Assembly: GCA_017517815.1 (NCBI GenBank)
Contig: JAFWYA010000002.1
Coordinates: 1 to 33,879, forward strand
DNA length: 33,879 nt
From: Clostridia bacterium
GTDB lineage: Bacteria > Bacillota_A > Clostridia > Christensenellales > Aristaeellaceae
Reading direction: 5' to 3'
Part shown: positions 8,026 to 15,952 of the stretch, one piece after another
Numbering within the stretch: position 1 is the first letter of the stretch
Layout: the number at the start of each line of letters is the position of its first letter
Notes under the pieces: generated by a model
What the model was told of the DNA's origin: nothing
What the model saw: only the letters and a program-made list of their open reading frames with translations
Database searches by the model: none
Translations under genes and position numbers: made by a program

Positions 8026-8058
8026 CGAAAAAAGCCCCGTCCCTGAAGGGACGGGGCT
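8026..8058 (-). terminator. Minus-strand terminator, inner copy of a direct-repeat pair
   Basis: Perfect 11-bp stem AGCCCCGTCCC (8033-8043) / GGGACGGGGCT (8048-8058) with a four-base loop, followed on the minus strand by a run of T. It is almost identical to the hairpin at 8264-8290; the two form roughly 30-bp direct repeats that bracket the four-hairpin element. Confidence 0.9.
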
Positions 8059-8065
8059 GAATGAC

Positions 8066-8256
8066 TGTCGATAAACCCATTGGGAGGTGTCGGAGGGCCG
8101 CTGCCCTCCGACTGTCAATCCGACCTCAGCGACATGCGCGGTGAGGTCGGAAGCCTTGCGCAGCAAGGTCTCCTTGCAGGTTTTCACGACCGCACCAAAG
8201 GTGCAGTGAAAACCTGTTTTGGCGGAAAAGATCGCCGCAGGCGAGCTTTTTCGACA
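8066..8256 (-). repeat. Four-hairpin mosaic element, copy 1 (inverted)
   Basis: Read on the minus strand the order is A, B, C, D. A is GTCGAAAAAGCTCGC...GCGATCTTTTCCGCC (8255-8221). B is AGGTTTTCAC...GTGAAAACCT with an inner GCACC/GGTGC stem (8215-8178). C is CCGACCTCA...TGAGGTCGG (8150-8120). D is TCGGAGGG...CCCTCCGA (8111-8090), then CACCTCCCAA. The ends carry TGTCGATAAA and, inverted, TGTCGAAAAA, resembling short terminal inverted repeats. A further GCAAGG/CCTTGC pairing lies between B and C. The same four hairpins in the same order occur at 15782-15932. No protein is encoded. Confidence 0.8.
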
Positions 8257-8263
8257 CGCTGAA

Positions 8264-8290
8264 AGCCCCGTCCCTTTTTGGGACGGGGCT
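8264..8290 (-). terminator. Terminator of the cytidylate-kinase-like gene
   Basis: Perfect 11-bp stem AGCCCCGTCCC / GGGACGGGGCT with a T5 loop (A5 in the minus transcript), starting 8 bp after the stop codon at 8298. The T-tract after it is only three bases, weaker than its twin at 8026-8058. Confidence 0.85.
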
Positions 8291-8297
8291 GCATGAT

Positions 8298-8906
8298 TTA
8301 CTTCATGATGTCTTTGGTGAAGGAGATGATGGCGTTGGCCACGTCGTGGGGATCATGGTCGTCGGTGCGCACCATCAGGTCGTAATTGGAGCGCAGGCCC
8401 CAGTTGCCGTCGGCGAAGAAGTTATAGTAATTTTTGCGCTGCTTGTCGGTCTTGCGGATGAGCTCTCGCGCGCGGTCGCGGTCGCAGTTTTCCACACGCA
8501 TGATGCGCTCAATGCGCTTTTCCTCGCTGGCGTAGAGGAACACATGGGTCACGTTGGGCACGTCCTTGAGCACATAGTCGGCGCAGCGGCCGACGATGAC
8601 GCAGTCGCCCTCGGCGGCAATTTTGCTGATGGCGTCAAACTGCGCAAGGAACACGCGCTGATTGAGCGGCATCTGCAGCCCTGCGCCTGTCATGGCCATA
8701 TGCATGCCGCTGTGGGACCCGGCGATCATGCCGCCCACGGACGCCTTTTCGTCGTTCTTTTCAAAAACCTCTTTGCACAGGCCGCTTTCCTCGGCGGCGC
8801 GAGTGAGGATCTCTTTGTCGTAAAAAGGCACGCCCAGTTTTTCGGCTACCAGCTGACCGATCTCGCGGCCGCCGCTGCCGTATTCGCGGCCAATGGTAAT
8901 AATCAT
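8298..8906 (-). CDS. Cytidylate kinase-like family protein
   Basis: A 202-residue P-loop kinase of the cytidylate-kinase-like family (the AAA_33-type CMP-kinase relative common in Clostridia). It begins MIITIGREYGSGGREIGQLV, where GREYGSGGREIG replaces the classic Walker A loop, followed by GVPFYDKEILTRAAEESG, typical of the family. CDRDRARELIRKTDKQRKNYY is the Arg-rich lid. It may phosphorylate CMP/dCMP or another small substrate; the family is poorly characterised and the canonical Cmk is usually a separate gene. The start at 8906 follows AAAGGAGAGG. It has its own promoter (8958-8986) and terminator, so is probably monocistronic. Confidence 0.88.
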   Translation of the reverse strand: MIITIGREYGSGGREIGQLVAEKLGVPFYDKEILTRAAEESGLCKEVFEKNDEKASVGGMIAGSHSGMHMAMTGAGLQMPLNQRVFLAQFDAISKIAAEGDCVIVGRCADYVLKDVPNVTHVFLYASEEKRIERIMRVENCDRDRARELIRKTDKQRKNYYNFFADGNWGLRSNYDLMVRTDDHDPHDVANAIISFTKDIMK

Positions 8907-8957
8907 ACGATCCTCTCCTTTGCTGTATTTGATTGTTTCAATTCATAACTACATTTT

Positions 8958-8986
8958 ATTATACACAAACCACCGGCTGATTTCAA
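8958..8986 (-). promoter_or_regulatory. SigmaA-type promoter for the cytidylate-kinase-like gene
   Basis: On the minus strand, TTGAAA (-35, 8986-8981) and a perfect TATAAT (-10, 8963-8958) are separated by 17 bp, ending about 50 bp before the ATG. A small GGCTG/CAGCC hairpin (8975-8991) overlaps the -35 and may be a weak stop for the DUF1848 transcript. Confidence 0.85.
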
Positions 8987-9002
8987 CAGCCTTTTGCAGG
9001 TT

Positions 9003-9938
9003 TCACAGGTCAAAAATGCAAATTTGCCGGTCGATCCAGCTTTCCTGGCGGGCGTCAGATACCTCATCAGACGGCAGCACGCCGCCCAGCAGCATGGGGG
9101 AGGCGGGATCGTGCGCGCGCAGGTTGTGAAGCACGGTCTGGGCGTTGTAATTGGCGTAGCAGTAGCGGCACAGGTGGCCGCAGGTGTTGTACGCGCCGAT
9201 GTCGCAGCTCAGGTGGCAGGCGCACTGCGCGCGGGTAGACTTTATGGTTTTGGGAACGATGAGCCGTTGGCCGATGGCCTGTTCATAGGCGGCGATGGTC
9301 ATGCAGCCGGAGGTATCTGCGCCCACGGCGGCCAGGTCGTTGCCCTCGGCGCAGGGCTTGACGGTCATGCCGTATTTGCGGGCGATGCGCACCATCTCGC
9401 GGCCGAGCGTCAGACGGTCGGCAGGGCTTACCTCGCGCGCTTCGGGAAAGTTGCGCTTCACCTTTTCATACAGGTCGATGAAGGAGATCACGCAGGTATG
9501 GGTGCTGCCCTGCAGCGTGCGCGCCATCGTTTCAAAATCGGCGATGTGGCGGTCGACGGGGTAGTCGCTGCTGATGAAAATGGGGTCATAGCGCCATGCA
9601 ACGCTGGCGGGACCCACGATGCGGCTGAGGCGGATGAAGTCCTGCATCACCTGCTCTTTGGGCGGCACGTTGGGTTCGACGTCCGCTCCGTAGGGCGTAA
9701 TGGTCACAAACCAGTACTGGCCGTAGGGCGCAAGCGCGTCCATGTGGTCAAGCAGGGGAGATGGGTTTTTGGTGCAGAAACCCAGCACGTCCACCACGTC
9801 GGGCGACAGGCGGTAGCGCGTGACCCGCGAGGGTGCATAAGGGCTGCGCACCAGCACAAACCCTTCGCGCAGGCGGTTTAACAGCCACGGCGTGTAAAAG
9901 GCGGGAATGTCGGTGCGTAGCCCTGTGTTGATGATCAT
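9003..9938 (-). CDS. DUF1848 family protein with C-terminal Cys cluster
   Basis: A 311-residue protein of the DUF1848 family, function unknown. The N-terminal part (VISFIDLYEKVKR, VAWRYDPIFIS, FVTITPYG) resembles a TIM-barrel-like scaffold. Near the C-terminus are Cys239, Cys241 and Cys245 and then CGHLCRYC (253-260), a CX3CX2C motif like the iron-sulfur site of radical SAM enzymes, though placed at the wrong end of the protein for a classical one. It starts 4 bp after trkH, with only a weak AAGGGA ribosome site, so translation is probably coupled to trkH. A metal- or Fe-S-dependent enzyme is likely; DNA repair-like (spore photoproduct lyase-like) activity would be speculation. Confidence 0.85.
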   Translation of the reverse strand: MIINTGLRTDIPAFYTPWLLNRLREGFVLVRSPYAPSRVTRYRLSPDVVDVLGFCTKNPSPLLDHMDALAPYGQYWFVTITPYGADVEPNVPPKEQVMQDFIRLSRIVGPASVAWRYDPIFISSDYPVDRHIADFETMARTLQGSTHTCVISFIDLYEKVKRNFPEAREVSPADRLTLGREMVRIARKYGMTVKPCAEGNDLAAVGADTSGCMTIAAYEQAIGQRLIVPKTIKSTRAQCACHLSCDIGAYNTCGHLCRYCYANYNAQTVLHNLRAHDPASPMLLGGVLPSDEVSDARQESWIDRQICIFDL

Positions 9939-9942
9939 TGTT

Positions 9943-11391
9943 TTATCCCTTTCGCCAGATGGCAGGGTGGAACAGTACCAGAATGGGGAACAGCTCCAGA
10001 CGGCCGCACAGCATCAGCAAACTCAGGATCAGCTTGGCAAAGGGGCCGTAGCCGGCAAAGTTGTACATGGGGCCTACCTGGGCAAAGCCGGGGCCGACGT
10101 TGCTTACGCAGGTAAGCGCGGCGGTAAAGTTGGATTCAAAGCCGTATTTGCCTTCCAGCGATACCAGAAAGCAGCCGATGAGGATGAGCGCGATGTAGGC
10201 AAAGAAGAACACGGCGGTCTGCGCCAGCATGTTTTCATCGGTGCCCTTGCCCTCGAAGCGCACCACCTGCACCTTGCGCGGCTGGAACGTATGGCGCACT
10301 TCGCGTCCTGCCAGCTTGGTCAAAAGCGCCACGCGCACCACTTTCATGCCGCCTGCGGTGGAGCCGGCGCACGCGCCGGTGAACATCACAAACAGCACCA
10401 GCATCTGCGCGGCGGGGTGCCACAGGGTGTAGTCCGTCGTGGCATAACCCGTGGTGGATATGATGGAAGCGATCTGGAAACTGCCGTAGCGAAGCGACTG
10501 CATAAAGCTGCCGTACTGCGGCAGAATGAGCAGCGTAACACCCAGCGTACACACGGTAAAGATGCCCAGATACCAGTGCAGCTCCTCAGACTTGAGCACA
10601 TCGCGCCAGCCGCCGGTGAGCACGCGGTAGAACAGGGCAAAGTTGATGCCAAACAGCACCATGAAAAAAGTGATCACGCCATCGATCAGGGCGCTGTCAA
10701 ATGCGCCCACGCTTGCGCCGTAGTTGGAAAAACCGCCCGTTCCGGCTGTGCCCATGGCGTGGATGGCGGCGTCGTAGGGGCCCATGCCGCAAAGCATGAG
10801 CACGGCAAATTCCACGATCGTAAGCACCGCGTAGATAATGTAGAGAATCTTGGCGCTGTCGCCCATCTTGGGCACGATTTTGCTGAAGCTGGGGCCGGGG
10901 CTTTCGGCGCGGGCAAGGTGCGACGCGCGGCCCGTCATGCTGGGCAAAAGCGCAAGCGTCAGCACCAGCACGCCCATGCCGCCGATCCAGTGGGTGAAGC
11001 TGCGCCAGAACATAATGCCTTTGGGCGCGCCCTCAAACCCGGAAAAGACGGATGCGCCCGTGGTGGTGAAGCCAGACACGCTTTCAAAGAAGGCGTCGAT
11101 ATAGTTGGGGATCATGCCGCTGAACACAAACGGCAGCGCGCCGAATGCGCTGAGCATGACCCACGCAAGCGCCACGGTTACAAAGCCTTCGCGTGCGCGC
11201 AGGTTGCTTTCCTTCGGTCTGGCCAGCATCCACATGGGCATGCCGCACAGGCACAGAATGGCGATGGTGTTTAAGAATGCCTGCACGCAGCCGTCGTGCG
11301 TTACAATGGAAATAAGCATCGACGGCAGCATCGCCAGCGCCTCAATCAGCATGATGGCGCCCAGCAGGCGGATCACAAGTCGTTTGTTCAT
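9943..11391 (-). CDS. trkH: TrkH/KtrB-type potassium uptake channel subunit
   Basis: Membrane pore subunit of the Trk/Ktr potassium uptake system, 482 residues with about ten membrane segments. The four selectivity-filter loops are visible: SGFTTTGAS (106-114), GTAGTGGFSN (214-223), ISTTGYATTD (311-320) and CVSNVGPGF (428-436). The GACAGSTAGGMKVVR block (339-353) is the conserved turn after the third repeat. Its ATG overlaps the trkA stop by 4 bp (ATGA at 11391-11388), so the two subunits are translationally coupled. Gene order trkA-trkH-DUF1848 is transcribed from the promoter near 12800. Confidence 0.95.
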   Translation of the reverse strand: MNKRLVIRLLGAIMLIEALAMLPSMLISIVTHDGCVQAFLNTIAILCLCGMPMWMLARPKESNLRAREGFVTVALAWVMLSAFGALPFVFSGMIPNYIDAFFESVSGFTTTGASVFSGFEGAPKGIMFWRSFTHWIGGMGVLVLTLALLPSMTGRASHLARAESPGPSFSKIVPKMGDSAKILYIIYAVLTIVEFAVLMLCGMGPYDAAIHAMGTAGTGGFSNYGASVGAFDSALIDGVITFFMVLFGINFALFYRVLTGGWRDVLKSEELHWYLGIFTVCTLGVTLLILPQYGSFMQSLRYGSFQIASIISTTGYATTDYTLWHPAAQMLVLFVMFTGACAGSTAGGMKVVRVALLTKLAGREVRHTFQPRKVQVVRFEGKGTDENMLAQTAVFFFAYIALILIGCFLVSLEGKYGFESNFTAALTCVSNVGPGFAQVGPMYNFAGYGPFAKLILSLLMLCGRLELFPILVLFHPAIWRKG

Positions 11392-12752
11392 TTGCGGATA
11401 ACCTCGTTCAGGTCGCTTACGCCGCTTTCGCGCACAAGAATGACCACGCTGTCGCCGGGCTCAATGTGGTCGTTGCCGAAGGGAACGATGACCTTGCCGC
11501 GGCGCACGATGACCGCCACCAGCGTGCCGGGGCGGATGGTGAGATCCTTGAGCGGAATGCCCACATAGGGGTCAGACGGGCGGGCGATGAATTCCAGCGC
11601 CTCGGCCTTGCCGTCCATCAGCTTGTAGAGGCGCTCCACACGCGTGCCGGTGGCGTTTTCACGCTGGCGCACATAACGCAGAATATAGGCGCAGGTGATG
11701 GCCTTGGGGCTGACGATGGAGTCCAGGCCCATGGCGTTGATGATGTCGTCGTAGCCGCCGCGGTTGTTTTTCACAACCACCTTGGGCACGCCCTGACGCA
11801 CGGCATACAGGCCGGTCATCAGGTTTTCCTCATCGCGGTCGCACAGCGCCACAAACGCGTCCATCTGGCTGAGACCCTCCTGATCCAGCAGCTCCTGGTC
11901 GGTGCCGTCGCCGTAGATAACGTTGACCTCCGGCAGGGCTTCGCTCAGGTCGATGGCCTTCTGCTCGTTGATCTCTGTCATGCTGACGTGGATGCCCATG
12001 GGCACGATCATCTTGGCCAGATAATAGCTGATGCGGCCGCCGCCCAGCAGCATCACGTCCCTGACGCGCAGAGAATTTTTGCCCAGATAGCGGAAATAGG
12101 CGGTGATGGTCACCATGTCGGCGGCAACGTGCACGCGGTCGCCGGGTTCGATGACGAAGTCGCCGTTGGGGATGATGGCGCTGCCGCTGCGCTCCACAGC
12201 GGCGTAGAGCACGTGGGGGATGCCGCGCAGCTTGTGATGGATCTCGCGCAGGGGAATGCCCACCACGGCGTCCTTTTCCAGCGCACGGAATTCAACCATT
12301 TCCACGCGGCCCTTGGCAAACGCTTCAATGTTGGATGCAAAGGGGAAGCGCAAAAGACGGCTGATTTCAAGCGCTGTGGCGCGCTCGGGGTTGACGGCCA
12401 GGTCGATGCCCATTTCGCGCTGCAAAAGGGCAAGACTTTCGTTGAACTCGGGGTCGCGGATGCGTGCAATGGCAAACTTTGATCCCAGCCGCTTGGCGAT
12501 GAGGCAGCACAGCATATTGGTTTCATCGCTGGCGGTGGTGGCGATGATGATGTCGGCCTTGTCTGCACCGGCTTCCAAAAGGGTGGATGCATTGGCGCCG
12601 TTGCCGCGTATGCACATTACGTCCAGCGTGTCATCAATGCGGTGCACCACTTCATCGCTGCGGTCGATCACGATTACGTCATGCTCTTCACGCGCCAGAT
12701 GTTCAGCGATCATATGACCGACCTTGCCGGCGCCTACAACCAGAATGTGCAT
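11388..12752 (-). CDS. trkA: TrkA potassium uptake regulatory subunit
   Basis: Cytosolic peripheral subunit gating TrkH, 454 residues with two RCK units. The first Rossmann fold begins MHILVVGAGKVG with the acidic end VIVIDRSD, typical of NAD(H)/nucleotide binding. The second begins VMLLGGGRISYYLAK near 223-237, followed by a matching VSMTEINEQKA. TrkA-C domains end each half, for example VIEPGDRVHVAAD and HIEPGDSVVILVRE. The longer frame up to 12827 is rejected because GGAGGTG directly precedes ATG 12752 at the proper spacing and the protein then starts on the Rossmann motif. Confidence 0.95.
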   Translation of the reverse strand: MHILVVGAGKVGHMIAEHLAREEHDVIVIDRSDEVVHRIDDTLDVMCIRGNGANASTLLEAGADKADIIIATTASDETNMLCCLIAKRLGSKFAIARIRDPEFNESLALLQREMGIDLAVNPERATALEISRLLRFPFASNIEAFAKGRVEMVEFRALEKDAVVGIPLREIHHKLRGIPHVLYAAVERSGSAIIPNGDFVIEPGDRVHVAADMVTITAYFRYLGKNSLRVRDVMLLGGGRISYYLAKMIVPMGIHVSMTEINEQKAIDLSEALPEVNVIYGDGTDQELLDQEGLSQMDAFVALCDRDEENLMTGLYAVRQGVPKVVVKNNRGGYDDIINAMGLDSIVSPKAITCAYILRYVRQRENATGTRVERLYKLMDGKAEALEFIARPSDPYVGIPLKDLTIRPGTLVAVIVRRGKVIVPFGNDHIEPGDSVVILVRESGVSDLNEVIRK

Positions 12753-12797
12753 GAAAGCACCTCCGTAAAAAGCAGAATGAAAAAAGAAACAATGATT

Positions 12798-12826
12798 ATT
12801 ATAACACAATGGAGCAGGCTTGACCA
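12798..12826 (-). promoter_or_regulatory. Probable promoter of the trkA-trkH operon
   Basis: On the minus strand, TATAAT (12803-12798) lies 46 bp before the trkA ATG. Seventeen bases upstream is TGGTCA (12826-12821), a 4/6 match to TTGACA. It sits just after the xpt terminator. Confidence 0.65.
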
Positions 12827-12837
12827 TAGAGACAAAA

Positions 12838-12866
12838 AGGCTTCTCCCCGTTTCGGAGAGAAGCCT
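12838..12866 (-). terminator. Terminator of xpt
   Basis: Stem AGGCTTCTC (12838-12846) / GAGAAGCCT (12858-12866); the minus transcript continues into TTTTTGTC. It lies 12 bp after the xpt stop codon. Confidence 0.92.
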
Positions 12867-12878
12867 GAAAAACCTTTG

Positions 12879-13454
12879 TCAGTCCTTTACCACCAGACGG
12901 CCCTGGTCGATGCCTTCCACCTGAGCCAGCGCAACCACCTTGTAGCCCATGCTTTCCAGCATGTGACGGCCGGGCTGGAAGCACTTTTCCACGCAAACGC
13001 CAATGCCGCACACCGTGCCGCCGGACTGTTTCACGATGTCGCACAGGCCGGACGCAGCCGCGCCGTTGGCCAGAAAGTCGTCGATGATGAGCACGCGCAG
13101 ACCCTGCGGCAGATAGGCCTTGGACACGCGGATGTGGTTTTCCACACCGTGGGTGAAGCTGAAGGCGCTGGACTGATATACCTCGCCGCTGAGGTTGCGG
13201 GTCTGGCTCTTTTTGGCAAACACCACGGGCAGGTTGCCCAGCGCCATGGCGGTGGTGAGCGCCGCAGCGATGCCGCTGGCCTCGACCGTCAGCACCAGGT
13301 CAGGCTTGGTGTCGGCAAACTCCGCCGCGAAGGCCTGACCCATTTTGACGACCAACTCCGTATCCAGACGGTGATTCAAAAACATGTCGACCTTTACGAT
13401 GTCATCGCCGATGCCTACGCCCTGCGTGAGGATAGCCTGTACCAGTTCTTTCAT
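12879..13454 (-). CDS. xpt: Xanthine phosphoribosyltransferase
   Basis: Purine salvage enzyme converting xanthine and PRPP to XMP, 191 residues, close to the roughly 194 of the B. subtilis enzyme. The PRPP-binding loop is VLIIDDFLANGAA (121-133). VDMFLNHRLD and LTVEASGIA are family blocks. Two ATGs are possible: GGAGG is only 2 bases from the one at 13460 but 8 from 13454, so 13454 is preferred. It is transcribed alone, between its own promoter and terminator. The leader is only about 25 nt, so the purine riboswitch often found upstream of xpt in Bacillota is absent here. Confidence 0.94.
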   Translation of the reverse strand: MKELVQAILTQGVGIGDDIVKVDMFLNHRLDTELVVKMGQAFAAEFADTKPDLVLTVEASGIAAALTTAMALGNLPVVFAKKSQTRNLSGEVYQSSAFSFTHGVENHIRVSKAYLPQGLRVLIIDDFLANGAAASGLCDIVKQSGGTVCGIGVCVEKCFQPGRHMLESMGYKVVALAQVEGIDQGRLVVKD

Positions 13455-13486
13455 ATTCATTTCCTCCCGGATGGTTCGTTGTATCT

Positions 13487-13515
13487 ATTATACCCTCCGT
13501 GGATGGGGTTGGCAA
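13487..13515 (-). promoter_or_regulatory. Promoter of xpt
   Basis: TTGCCA (-35, 13515-13510) and TATAAT (-10, 13492-13487), 17-bp spacer, on the minus strand. It is divergent from the MoxR-operon promoter about 70 bp away. Confidence 0.9.
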
Positions 13516-13562
13516 GGGAGAGTTGCATGAAAATGGATCGTCGTAAAACTTTTGTCATACTA

Positions 13563-13591
13563 TTGTAAAATTTAAGACAATCCGTTATAAT
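13563..13591 (+). promoter_or_regulatory. Promoter of the moxR-DUF58-transglutaminase operon
   Basis: TTGTAA (-35, 13563-13568) and TATAAT (-10, 13586-13591) with a 17-bp spacer. A small TACGCG/CGCGTA stem-loop follows in the leader around 13599-13621, ahead of the AAGGAG ribosome site. Confidence 0.82.
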
Positions 13592-13654
13592 ACCCGTGTA
13601 CGCGTTTGCTTTGCGCGTATGGTTTGACATTTCATAAGAGAAGGAGCGTTCCGA

Positions 13655-14602
13655 ATGCTCAATCCGCGTCAAGTGATTACGGCACTCAAACAGAACATCG
13701 GCAAGGTCATCGTCGGCAAGGACGAAGTGATCGAGCTGCTTTTGATCGCCATGCTGTGCAAGGGTCATGTGCTCATCGAGGATGTGCCCGGCACCGGCAA
13801 GACCACCCTGGCAGGCGCGCTGGCCAAGTCGCTGGACTGCTCGTTCAACCGCATCCAGTTTACGCCTGACGTTGTGCCCAGCGACATCACCGGCTTTACC
13901 ATGGTCAACATGAAGAGCGGCGAGATGGAGTTCCATCCCGGCTCCATCATGTGCCAGATCGCCCTGGCGGACGAGATCAACCGTACCTCGCCCAAGACCC
14001 AGTCTGCGCTTCTGGAGGTCATGGAGGAGTATCAGGTGACCGTCGACGGCGTAACGCACCCGCTGCCCAAGCCCTTCATGGTGCTTGCCACGCAGAACCC
14101 GGGCGAGTTCGTGGGCACCTATCCGCTGCCTGAGGCGCAGATGGACCGCTTCTTCCTGCGCATTTCGATGGGCTACCCCACGCTGGAAGAGGAAATGGCT
14201 GTGCTTGAGCGCTTCAGCGGCACCGTCAAGCCCCAGGAGACCCTCACGCCTGTGTGCTCTGCGCGCGACGTGATCGCCCTGCAGGACATGATCGGCACGG
14301 TGTACTGCTCCAAGGAAGTGCGCCACTATGTGGCCAACATCGCCGCCATGACCCGCACGCACCCCAGCCTGCAGCTGGGCGTGTCCACTCGCGGCGCCAT
14401 CGCGCTCATCCGCGGCGCACAGGCCTGCGCGCTGCTCAACGACCGCGACTACATCCTGCCTGAGGACGTGCAGCGCATGGTGCTGCCGGTGCTTGCTCAC
14501 CGCATCACCCCCAGCCCCGAAGCCAAGATGAAGGGCATTTCCGCCGAGCGCATTCTGATCGCCGTGGTGGAGAATGTGCCTGTGCCCCTGCGCTTGTCGT
14601 AA
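13655..14602 (+). CDS. MoxR family AAA+ ATPase
   Basis: Cytosolic AAA+ chaperone-like ATPase, 315 residues. Walker A is DVPGTGKT (43-50), Walker B LADEIN (104-109), followed by RTSPKTQSALLEVMEE (pore-side helix) and the sensor region ATQNPGEFVGTYPLPEAQMDR split across the next 25 residues. The C-terminal lid domain closes the protein. MoxR genes next to DUF58 and transglutaminase genes form a widespread three-gene module whose target is not firmly known; maturation of surface or metal-dependent proteins is usually proposed. The start at 13655 follows AGAAGGAG. Confidence 0.95.
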   Translation: MLNPRQVITALKQNIGKVIVGKDEVIELLLIAMLCKGHVLIEDVPGTGKTTLAGALAKSLDCSFNRIQFTPDVVPSDITGFTMVNMKSGEMEFHPGSIMCQIALADEINRTSPKTQSALLEVMEEYQVTVDGVTHPLPKPFMVLATQNPGEFVGTYPLPEAQMDRFFLRISMGYPTLEEEMAVLERFSGTVKPQETLTPVCSARDVIALQDMIGTVYCSKEVRHYVANIAAMTRTHPSLQLGVSTRGAIALIRGAQACALLNDRDYILPEDVQRMVLPVLAHRITPSPEAKMKGISAERILIAVVENVPVPLRLS

Positions 14603-14626
14603 ACTAATGAAGGGAGAACTTGCCGG

Positions 14627-15781
14627 ATGAAAAAAGCCAACCTTACGCTGGGCATCTGCTTCGGCTTTTTTCTGCTGTGCGCGCTGTCGATGGGCAATCG
14701 TACGTATCTGCTCATCTCCATCATCATCGCGCTGGCGTGGGTGTTCTCCTATGTAAGCGTGCAGATGGCCGAAAAAAGCGTGAAGGTGCGCAATGCCTTA
14801 AGCGGGCAGAAGGTCAACCGCGGCGAGATCGTCAGCATGGAGATCGCCGTCAGCCATAAAAGCCCGCTGCCCATCGCGCCTGTGGCGCTGCGCATGAGGG
14901 CTACCAGCAACACGCCCGCAGGCACCATCCACCTGACCCAGCTGGGCAAGCGCCGCCAGAAGGTGGTGCATAAGTTTGCCGCCGATCACGTGGGGGCCAT
15001 GTTCCCCGGCATCGACAGCTATGTGGTCAGCGACGTGTTTGGCTTTTTCAAGCACGAGCATCAGCCGCCCATGGACGGGCAGGAGCTGCTGGTACTGCCC
15101 GTGCCCTTTGACGTGGAGCCCCTCACCTTCGCCGCCGGCGACATGGGCGTGGAAACCATGAAGCGCGCCATGGAGGACCCCTCCAGCCCCAGCGATATCC
15201 GCGCATGGCAGCAGGGCGACCCGCTCAAGCGCATTCACTGGAAGGCCAGCGCCCGCAAGCGCGAATTGATGGTGCGCCAGTTTGAAGAGCCTGCGCTGCC
15301 CGATGCGCTGGTGCTGCTGGATACCTCGCCCCCGCATCTCACCGCCGGCTTCCCCGAAGAAAAGCGCCCCTACCTGCAGGACGCCATCCTTGAAACGGCG
15401 GCCAGCGTGGTGGCCTGCCAGATCCGGCAGGATAACCCGGTGCGCATGCCGATCGTGGGCGACCGGCCCATGGAGTACTCCAGCCGTATGGGTCTGCCGC
15501 TGCTTTTGGAAGAGCTGGCCCGCTGCACCTTTAATGAGACCGAGCGCTTTGAGCGCGTGGTGATGATGCAGCTGGGCGAACTGCGCAAGACCGGCGCGGT
15601 GGTCATCATCACGTCGAGGCTCACCTCGGCGCTGGTGGAGCTGATCGTGCGCATGAAGCGCATGGGCCCCAATGTGCGGCTGTATCTGGTCACCTGCGAC
15701 CCCGAGGAAGAGGCGGTTTTGCCGCTGGTGGGCCGCATGCAGCAGGCCAGTATCGAAGTCAATTATGTAACACCCCAATAA
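14627..15781 (+). CDS. DUF58 domain membrane protein
   Basis: A 384-residue protein with two N-terminal membrane segments (about 7-22 and 27-45) and a cytoplasmic/VWA-like region holding the DUF58 signature SDIRAWQQGDPLKRIHWKAS. The last 120 residues look like the remaining Rossmann-type VWA half (VVIITSRLTSALVELIV). DUF58 proteins are the usual partners of MoxR ATPases. The gene starts 24 bp after moxR. Its stop codon at 15779-15781 abuts the second four-hairpin element. Confidence 0.93.
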   Translation: MKKANLTLGICFGFFLLCALSMGNRTYLLISIIIALAWVFSYVSVQMAEKSVKVRNALSGQKVNRGEIVSMEIAVSHKSPLPIAPVALRMRATSNTPAGTIHLTQLGKRRQKVVHKFAADHVGAMFPGIDSYVVSDVFGFFKHEHQPPMDGQELLVLPVPFDVEPLTFAAGDMGVETMKRAMEDPSSPSDIRAWQQGDPLKRIHWKASARKRELMVRQFEEPALPDALVLLDTSPPHLTAGFPEEKRPYLQDAILETAASVVACQIRQDNPVRMPIVGDRPMEYSSRMGLPLLLEELARCTFNETERFERVVMMQLGELRKTGAVVIITSRLTSALVELIVRMKRMGPNVRLYLVTCDPEEEAVLPLVGRMQQASIEVNYVTPQ

Positions 15782-15932
15782 ACCCATCGTCGAAAAAACT
15801 CGCTTCGCGATTTTTTCCGCCGGTTGCTTAAGAAATGTTTCCGCGCAGGCGCGGAAACTCCCCGCCCGACCGGCAAAGCCGGTCGATACGAATATCATCG
15901 GAGGGAGCGCCCTCCGATACCTCCCCAAGGAG
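15782..15932 (+). repeat. Four-hairpin mosaic element, copy 2
   Basis: Hairpins in order: A, TCGAAAAAACTCGC-TTC-GCGA followed by TTTTTTCCGCC (about 15790-15821); B, GTTTCCGCG/CGCGGAAAC (15837-15858); C, CGACCGGC-AAA-GCCGGTCG (15867-15885); D, ATCGGAGGG/CCCTCCGAT (15897-15918), then ACCTCCCCAAGGAG. This is the same order as the inverse of 8066-8256. It fills the 171-bp gap between the DUF58 and transglutaminase genes inside an operon, and the ribosome site of the latter lies immediately after it. It could act on the transcript; A has a T6 tract and might terminate weakly. Confidence 0.8.
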
Positions 15933-15952
15933 ATTTTGGAGGTCTTTCATCC

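Noticed and set aside
7963..8187. N-terminal extension of the SipL-like frame
   Set aside because: It would translate through a strong terminator and part of the repeat element; AGGAGG sits just upstream of the internal ATG.
8080..8262. 60-codon plus-strand frame inside the four-hairpin element
   Set aside because: It lacks a ribosome site and its sequence is fully accounted for by hairpins.
13461..13520. Purine riboswitch upstream of xpt
   Set aside because: The promoter -10 ends at 13487, leaving a leader of about 25 nt, too short for the aptamer; no matching core was seen.
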